From the NCBI GenBank assembly GCA_937888485.1, contig CALAQQ010000263.1, positions 1-45,394 of the forward strand: a DNA stretch of 45,394 nt. The letters run 5' to 3'. This stretch comes from an uncultured Clostridia bacterium. GTDB lineage: Bacteria > Bacillota > Clostridia > Oscillospirales > Acutalibacteraceae. The position numbers and the translations under genes were made by a program. Shown here piece by piece: positions 41,118 to 45,394 of the stretch (positions are counted from its first letter, which is position 1; every line of letters begins with the position of its first letter). The notes below the pieces were generated by a model. The model searched no databases. It was not told the DNA's origin and worked only from the letters and a program-made list of their open reading frames with translations.

Positions 41118-41150
41118 TTCTATCATTATCTTGAAACGGAGGTTAATGTT

Positions 41151-41447
41151 ATGAAAATTCTTAAATTTTTTCTTATGATTTTGTTTGCACCCATTTGGCT
41201 ATTACTCACTGTGTTCATAGGAATCTTTTCACTTATTATCAGCATAGCATCTTGGGTGTTCTGCATAATCGCTTTTATCCTTTTGATTGTTGCAATTTTC
41301 TTTTTGATTACAGAAACCATCAAAGACGGTTTACTCGTATTACTTGTTGCGTATCTGTTAAGTCCTTGGGGAATTCCTATGTTCGCCACTTGGATTTTAT
41401 CAAAATTTATTATTCTCAAAGAATGGCTTACGGAGAGGATTTATTAA
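41151..41447 (+). CDS. CD1845-like membrane protein
   Basis: 98 residues from the ATG at 41151 (ACGGAGG upstream). Three hydrophobic helices cover most of the chain (FFLMILFAPIWLLLTVFIGI, ASWVFCIIAFILLIVAIFF, DGLLVLLVAYLLSPWGIPMF), ending KEWLTERIY. It matches the CD1845 family found directly upstream of relaxases in clostridial ICEs. It ends exactly where the relaxase ATG begins, so the two are coupled. Role in transfer unknown. Confidence 0.75.
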   Translation: MKILKFFLMILFAPIWLLLTVFIGIFSLIISIASWVFCIIAFILLIVAIFFLITETIKDGLLVLLVAYLLSPWGIPMFATWILSKFIILKEWLTERIY

Positions 41448-42860
41448 ATGGCAGTAACAAGAATTATGCCTATTCACGCAACCAAAGGATATAAGATTTC
41501 AAACAGCCTTTCAGACCGAATTGATTACGGATTGAACCCTCTAAAAACGGATGAAGGAAGATTTGTTTCTTCGTTCGCTTGTGAGCCTGAAACAGCTGTT
41601 GCTCAATTTACATTATCAAAAAAACAGTATGCACAGTTTACGGGCCGAACTCAAAAAAATAATGTTATTGCTTATCAGCTCCGACAGTCTTTTGCACCGG
41701 GAGAAATCACACCTGAAGAAGCCAACAAAATCGGATATGAACTTGCGGAAAGATTGCTTAAAGGTAATTATGCTTTTGTTGTCGCAACTCACGTTGATAA
41801 ATCACATATTCACAATCATATTTATTTCAACTCAACGTCGCTGGATTGTAAACGCAAGTATCGGAATAAGATACGTTCAATAAAACATATTGCACGATTA
41901 AGTGATTTGATTTGCATTGAACATCAACTGTCCGTTGTTACAGACCCACAGAAAAGAAATACATCATATAATCACTGGGAGGGATACAAAAAGTATTCCT
42001 CCCTTCGTGATTTACTCCGAGCAGATATTGATGAAGTGCTGGAAAACAAGCCGAAAGATTTTGACGATTTTATTTCACAGATGATAGAAAAAGGTTACTC
42101 AATTAAATTTGGTAAACATATCTCATTCTCTCATTCAAGGCAAAAGAAGAATATAAGATTACGCTCTCTCGGCACCGGATACTCTGAGGAAGAAATCAAG
42201 TCAATAATAAGCACAAAAGGAAAGTCAAAATCACAAAAAGAAAAGAAGAATGGAAAGCAAAAAACAAATCTTCTTATTGATGTTCAGCAGAAAATAGCCG
42301 AAGGAAAAGGCAAAGGTTACGAGAATTGGGCAAAGGTCTTTAATCTGAAACAAATGGCAAAGACTGTGTTGTATTTGCAGGAAAACGGCTTTTCAGATTA
42401 CGATGAACTTGCTAAAAAAACTGACGATATGACTTCTCGCATAAATGAACTAATGGCAGAAATTCGCTCGTCAGAAAAAAGAATAAAAGAACTGAAAGTT
42501 CTTCGTGAACATATAATAAATTATCACAATACTCGTAAGATTTTTGCTCAATATAAGGCTTCGGGATATTCAAAACAGTTTCTTGCTGAACACGAATCTG
42601 AAATCATTTTACATCGTGCAGCAAAGAAAAAGTTTGATGAACTTGGTATAAAAAAACTACCCGACATCAAATCAATTAACAAAGAATATGCAGAACTGTC
42701 AGATAAAAAAGACAAAGCATATACCGAGTATCGCTCACTCAAAGACGAGCATCGTGAGTTGCTTATTCATAAATCAAATACGGAAGCGATTCTTGGTATC
42801 AGCTCTGCTGAAAGCAAAAAAGAAAAAGACAAAAAGCTCACACAAGATACAATTTCATAA
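41448..42860 (+). CDS. Relaxase (MobP/VirD2-like)
   Basis: 470 residues. N-terminal relaxase domain (1-230) with the metal-binding histidines His115 in THVDKSHIHNH together with His120, His122 and His124; the catalytic Tyr is probably in the N-terminal segment (KGYKISNSLSDRIDYGLNP). YNHWEGYKKYSSLRD and the C-terminal coiled coil (AEIRSSEKRIKELKVLREH) are also standard for these ICE relaxases. It nicks oriT and leads the transferred strand through the coupling protein and channel. In related elements it follows mobC directly; here they are separated by the cargo island. Confidence 0.92.
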   Translation: MAVTRIMPIHATKGYKISNSLSDRIDYGLNPLKTDEGRFVSSFACEPETAVAQFTLSKKQYAQFTGRTQKNNVIAYQLRQSFAPGEITPEEANKIGYELAERLLKGNYAFVVATHVDKSHIHNHIYFNSTSLDCKRKYRNKIRSIKHIARLSDLICIEHQLSVVTDPQKRNTSYNHWEGYKKYSSLRDLLRADIDEVLENKPKDFDDFISQMIEKGYSIKFGKHISFSHSRQKKNIRLRSLGTGYSEEEIKSIISTKGKSKSQKEKKNGKQKTNLLIDVQQKIAEGKGKGYENWAKVFNLKQMAKTVLYLQENGFSDYDELAKKTDDMTSRINELMAEIRSSEKRIKELKVLREHIINYHNTRKIFAQYKASGYSKQFLAEHESEIILHRAAKKKFDELGIKKLPDIKSINKEYAELSDKKDKAYTEYRSLKDEHRELLIHKSNTEAILGISSAESKKEKDKKLTQDTIS

Positions 42861-42870
42861 AATATAAAAA

Positions 42871-42912
42871 CTCCGAATTGTAATTTATGTTACAGTTCGG
42901 AGATTATTTTTT
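42871..42912 (+). terminator. Strong intrinsic terminator after the relaxase
   Basis: A 13-bp stem with one G-U pair (42871-42883 with 42890-42902) followed by ATTATTTTTTT. Confidence 0.9.
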
Positions 42913-42926
42913 TGTCTTTTTTATTA

Positions 42927-43064
42927 GCTCCGCAGGAGCGTAGCAAATCAAATTTATTTGATTTTTGGGTAGGGGTTTGGGGAAGATAATTCACCAACAA
43001 GCACGGAAAATCGAAAACATATTTTTTCGATTTTATGCAAATGTGTTCACATTTGCCTTGCTTG
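42927..43064. other. Candidate oriT: cluster of palindromes downstream of the relaxase
   Basis: In 140 noncoding bases there are four perfect hairpins: GCTCC/GGAGC (42927-42939); AAATCAAAT/ATTTGATTT (42945-42964); AAAATCGAAAA/TTTTCGATTTT (43007-43034); GCAAATGTG/CACATTTGC (43037-43056). The last two are enclosed by CAAGCA (42998-43003) and TGCTTG (43059-43064). Between the two pairs lies a G-rich strand with runs of 3, 4 and 4 G (42968-42982). Proximity to the relaxase and this architecture fit an origin of transfer; the nick site cannot be placed by eye. Confidence 0.5.
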
Positions 43065-43092
43065 CCAATTTAGTAAAAGCCAATATTTGCTA

Positions 43093-43121
43093 TTGACATT
43101 TGATGCAAACAGAGTTATTAT
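43093..43121 (+). promoter_or_regulatory. Strong promoter of the Y-family polymerase operon
   Basis: TTGACA (43093-43098, consensus -35) and TATTAT (43116-43121, -10) with the ideal 17-base spacer. Confidence 0.8.
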
Positions 43122-43133
43122 ATTAAAGCGAAG

Positions 43134-43147
43134 CAAACAAATGTTCG
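43134..43147. promoter_or_regulatory. LexA/SOS-box-like operator
   Basis: The 14-mer CAAACAAATGTTCG differs at one base from the Gram-positive SOS box CGAAC-N4-GTTCG. It begins about a dozen bases after the -10 of the polymerase operon promoter, the usual position for LexA repression. Confidence 0.6.
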
Positions 43148-43176
43148 TCACACTTCAAAGAAAGGAGAAATCGCAG

Positions 43177-43419
43177 ATGGTCAGAAAAGTATATGTTGAT
43201 GTGGTTGCTTTTCATAGTAAAGACGGCAAAATAAGACCTTTGCGTATCCAATGGGAAGATGGAACGGTTTATGTTGTTGAACGATTACTTAACCGTTGCA
43301 AAGCAAAATCCCGTAACGTTGGCGGTGGCGAAATCCGATACACAGTTCAGATTAATGGCATAGAAACTTTCATCTATGAAGATGATGAAGGCAAGTGGTT
43401 TGTTGAGGGCAAATGTTAA
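43177..43419 (+). CDS. Small conserved protein of the polymerase operon
   Basis: 80 residues from the ATG at 43177 (AAAGGAG upstream); codons further 5' overlap the promoter. The chain is beta-rich and basic: MVRKVYVDVVAFHSKDGKI, RPLRIQWEDGTVYVVERLL, EIRYTVQINGIETFIYEDD. Proteins of this kind commonly precede Y-family polymerase genes in clostridia, but I cannot name a family. Co-transcribed with the polymerase (19 bases apart), so likely part of the DNA damage response. Confidence 0.7.
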   Translation: MVRKVYVDVVAFHSKDGKIRPLRIQWEDGTVYVVERLLNRCKAKSRNVGGGEIRYTVQINGIETFIYEDDEGKWFVEGKC

Positions 43420-43438
43420 AAACGGAGCAGATTGATTT

Positions 43439-44701
43439 ATGAAAAATAAATGGTATGTTTGCATTGACTTAAAGAGCTTTTATGCTTCTGTTGAGTGTGT
43501 TGAACGAGGTCTTGACCCTTTCAAAGTTAATCTTGTTGTTGCCGATCCGACACGTGGGAATGGTTCTGTTTGTCTTGCAATTACTCCGGCTATGAAAGCA
43601 CTCGGAATAAAAAACCGTTGCCGAGTTTATGAGATTCCGAAGAATGTTAAATATATTACTGCTATGCCACAAATGCGAAAATATATGAAAGTATCGGCAG
43701 AGATATATTCTGTTTATCTCAACTATATAAGTCCCGATGACATTTATGTTTATTCTATTGATGAGTGTTTTATTGATGTTACTGATTACTGTCGGCTCTA
43801 TAAAAAAACTCCCAGAGAAATTGCCGTTATGCTTATGAACGCAGTTTATGATAAAACGGGAATTTGCTCGGCTGCGGGAATAGGAACGAATATGTTTCTT
43901 TGCAAAGTTGCTCTTGATATTACCGCAAAACACGCAAAAGATTTTATCGGTTATCTTGATGAAGAAGAATTCAAAAAAACTATTTGGACACACCAACCGA
44001 TAACCGATATATGGAACATCGGCAGAGGTACTGCTGCCCGTCTTGAAAAATACGGGATAGTGGATTTGAAAGGTGTTGCGGAGTTTTCGGAAGAAAGACT
44101 TTACAAAGAATTTGGAATTAACGCAAAACACCTTATCGACCATGCACACGGCAAAGAGCCTTGCACAATAAAAGACATTCACGAATACAAACCGAAAAGC
44201 ACATCTATCTCAAACGGTCAGGTGCTTTTCAAAGATTATAATTACAACGATGCTCTGATAGTGATGAAAGAAATGGTTTATTCGCAGGTGCTTGAGCTTG
44301 TGGAAAAACGGCTTGTGACGGATTCTATCAGCCTGCATATATCTTATTCAAAAGATGTTTACCGACCTACGGGAGCATCACGAAAAATCGGTGAATTTAC
44401 AAACTCTTATAAGAAATTGTCTGAACACTTTGAAGAAATCTTCAAAGAAACAACAAACAAATATTTTCCCATTCGCAGAATAAATATCGGTCTTAACAAT
44501 CTGCAAGATGATTCATTCACAACTATAACTTTTTTCACAGATATTGAAGCCGAAGAAAAGGAGCGTAAGTTGCAGGAAACGATTGTCGGTTTGAGGAATA
44601 AGTATGGAAAAAATACTGTTCTCAAAGGCATAAGTTATATGGAAAATGCAACCGCAAGAGATAGAAACAGAATGGTAGGTGGACATAATGGCGGGGAATA
44701 A
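43439..44701 (+). CDS. Y-family DNA polymerase (UmuC/UvrX-like)
   Basis: 420 residues. Metal-binding Asp10 in CIDLKSFYASVEC and the SIDE motif (Asp108-Glu109 in YSIDECFIDVT) are present, followed by the helix-hairpin-helix thumb (WNIGRGTAARLEKYGI) and little-finger domain (SISLHISYSKDVYRPTGASR). This is the plasmid/phage-type UmuC subfamily (UvrX-like) paired with YolD-like proteins. It performs translesion synthesis and may complete the second strand after transfer. Regulated by the SOS-like site upstream. Confidence 0.93.
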   Translation: MKNKWYVCIDLKSFYASVECVERGLDPFKVNLVVADPTRGNGSVCLAITPAMKALGIKNRCRVYEIPKNVKYITAMPQMRKYMKVSAEIYSVYLNYISPDDIYVYSIDECFIDVTDYCRLYKKTPREIAVMLMNAVYDKTGICSAAGIGTNMFLCKVALDITAKHAKDFIGYLDEEEFKKTIWTHQPITDIWNIGRGTAARLEKYGIVDLKGVAEFSEERLYKEFGINAKHLIDHAHGKEPCTIKDIHEYKPKSTSISNGQVLFKDYNYNDALIVMKEMVYSQVLELVEKRLVTDSISLHISYSKDVYRPTGASRKIGEFTNSYKKLSEHFEEIFKETTNKYFPIRRINIGLNNLQDDSFTTITFFTDIEAEEKERKLQETIVGLRNKYGKNTVLKGISYMENATARDRNRMVGGHNGGE

Positions 44702-44996
44702 CGGAGCATCACAGTTTTCGGCTTTCGCAGCACTCACGGGATATGAAGATTTGATTGAAGAACATAATCAGATTTACGAGCAACGCCGAGAGCTTTCTGA
44801 AGAAGAATTACAGATACTCTCAGACAAAATCAGTCAAGTTCACAAAGGCTCTGACATTACAATTACTTTTTTCAACAACGGCAAATATGAAACACTTTCA
44901 GGAACCGTGACAAGAGTTGATTTTGTTTATCGGGTTATCTCGATTAACAGCAAAAGGATTTATCTTGATGATATATTTTCAATAAATGATGATTAA
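44688..44996 (+). CDS. YolD-like protein
   Basis: 102 residues from the ATG at 44688 (GGTGGA upstream); it overlaps the polymerase gene by 14 bases. FAALTGYEDLIEEHNQIYEQ and the small Sm-like beta part (GSDITITFFNNGKYETLSG, RVISINSKRIYLDDIFSI) match YolD-like proteins, the usual partners of UvrX-type polymerases and possibly functional replacements for UmuD. Confidence 0.85.
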   Translation: MAGNNGASQFSAFAALTGYEDLIEEHNQIYEQRRELSEEELQILSDKISQVHKGSDITITFFNNGKYETLSGTVTRVDFVYRVISINSKRIYLDDIFSINDD

Positions 44997-45012
44997 ATTA
45001 AGAAATAAAAAT

Positions 45013-45036
45013 GACGGCGGATTTCTCCGCCGTCTT
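45013..45036. terminator. Terminator between convergent genes
   Basis: GACGGCGG (45013-45020) pairs with CCGCCGTC (45027-45034) around a six-base loop. It lies between the polymerase operon (plus strand) and the minus-strand gene and may serve both, with A-rich sequence on the left acting as the T run for the minus strand. Confidence 0.75.
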
Positions 45037-45048
45037 GCTATTTAGATA

Positions 45049-45394
45049 TTAGTGTTTCTTTCCACAGTTGCAAACAAGGTTGTTGCCGAAAAGTTTCTGG
45101 AAGAAAAGAACAATCTTGTAGAAGAAACCAACGATACCACCCTTATGGCATTTGCAATCACAATCGTCATAGATTGCTTCTGCAGTAACGTCAGCATTAC
45201 CCATTGTGAATGTTGTTTCTTTTGCATTTGCATCTGAAACAGTTGCACCGTTAACTTCCCAATGGCTGAAAACTTTGCCGTCAATCTGCTCTGCTGTGAG
45301 AGTGATTGATGTACCTGCAACTGCCTTGTTTGCGGAAGCAGTACCACCGGTTACGGTGATGTCATATTCGGTAGCAGACTGTGCAGGAGTCATA
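45049..45394 (-). CDS. Secreted repeat protein, C-terminal part (start beyond the window)
   Basis: The frame runs off the right edge; the first Met visible is internal. The visible 115 residues hold one divergent InlB B-repeat/Ig-like module (YDITVTGGTASANKAVAGTS, KVFSHWEVNGATVSD, FTMGNADVTAEAIYDD), then a distinctive C-terminus: CDCKCHKGG, a hydrophobic helix (VGFFYKIVLFFQKLFG) and CNCGKKH at the very end. Similar Cys-flanked endings occur on large secreted proteins of Ruminococcaceae. It may be the host chromosome's or the element's own surface protein. Opposite orientation to everything else in the window suggests a separate transcription unit. Confidence 0.75.
   Translation of the reverse strand, partial: MTPAQSATEYDITVTGGTASANKAVAGTSITLTAEQIDGKVFSHWEVNGATVSDANAKETTFTMGNADVTAEAIYDDCDCKCHKGGIVGFFYKIVLFFQKLFGNNLVCNCGKKH

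Noticed and set aside
1..45394. tRNA or rRNA genes
   Set aside because: No cloverleaf with a GGTTCRA T-loop and matching acceptor stem, and no rRNA-like segments, were noticed on either strand; a tRNAscan-SE run would settle this.

Overview
The window reads as most of a large integrative and conjugative element (ICE) in a low-to-medium GC Firmicute, most likely a gut or rumen clostridium of the Oscillospiraceae/Ruminococcaceae type. This rests on AAGGAGG ribosome binding sites, frequent TTG/GTG starts, Gram-positive signal peptides, and a gene set typical of clostridial conjugative transposons (PcfB, VirD4, Maff2, VirB6, PrgI, VirB4, NlpC/P60, DUF4315, DUF4366, TopB, Cys-rich VLP, ArdC/YodL, TTRAP, giant methylase-helicase, MobC, relaxase). 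No integrase and no recognisable att site lies inside the window, so at least one end of the element is outside. Taxonomy is inferred from gene style only.

Layout. 1-2.6 kb: end of a ParB-like gene, two conserved genes of unknown function and a replication-initiator-like helix-turn-helix protein. 2.6-6.7 kb: a surface module with a 31-residue membrane peptide, a leader-like hairpin region, a membrane-anchored protein and three secreted proteins sharing one beta-rich domain. 6.7-15.8 kb: the type IV secretion core (PcfB, coupling protein, Maff2 pilin-like protein, VirB6, PrgI, VirB4, a BRO-N/Cys-Asp protein, NlpC/P60 hydrolase). 15.8-22.6 kb: DUF4315, DUF4366, topoisomerase III, Cys-rich VLP, 3D-domain wall enzyme, ArdC/YodL protein, TTRAP and a secreted Ig-like protein. 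22.7-34.5 kb: a 3274-residue polyvalent ArdC/MutS-I/methylase/SNF2-helicase protein, a DUF3848/3846/3849 protein and MobC. 34.5-41.1 kb: a cargo island inserted between mobC and the relaxase block: sigma factor, anti-sigma-like protein, two secreted proteases, a lipoprotein, an XRE regulator and a SLOG protein. 41.1-45 kb: CD1845-like membrane protein, relaxase, a candidate oriT full of palindromes, and an SOS-like operon (small protein, Y-family polymerase, YolD-like). The window ends in the 3' part of a secreted protein on the minus strand.

The most striking result: the VirD4/TraG coupling-protein gene looks broken, but the 299-nt interruption (7635-7933) folds by hand into a complete group I self-splicing intron (P1 to P9, with P7.1/P7.2). 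Removing it exactly between a U and a terminal G restores the Walker A codons GSGSG|KT and one continuous 592-residue ATPase. A second strong observation is a tnpV gene with its own ribosome binding site read in a different frame inside the giant methylase-helicase gene, where the host frame encodes only a low-complexity linker.

How the parts work together (family knowledge plus inference): MobC and the relaxase nick oriT, the spliced VirD4 protein delivers the relaxosome to the VirB4/VirB6/PrgI channel, NlpC/P60 and 3D enzymes open the wall, the secreted proteins may act in cell contact, and ArdC-like, methylase, helicase, topoisomerase and ParB functions protect and process the entering DNA.
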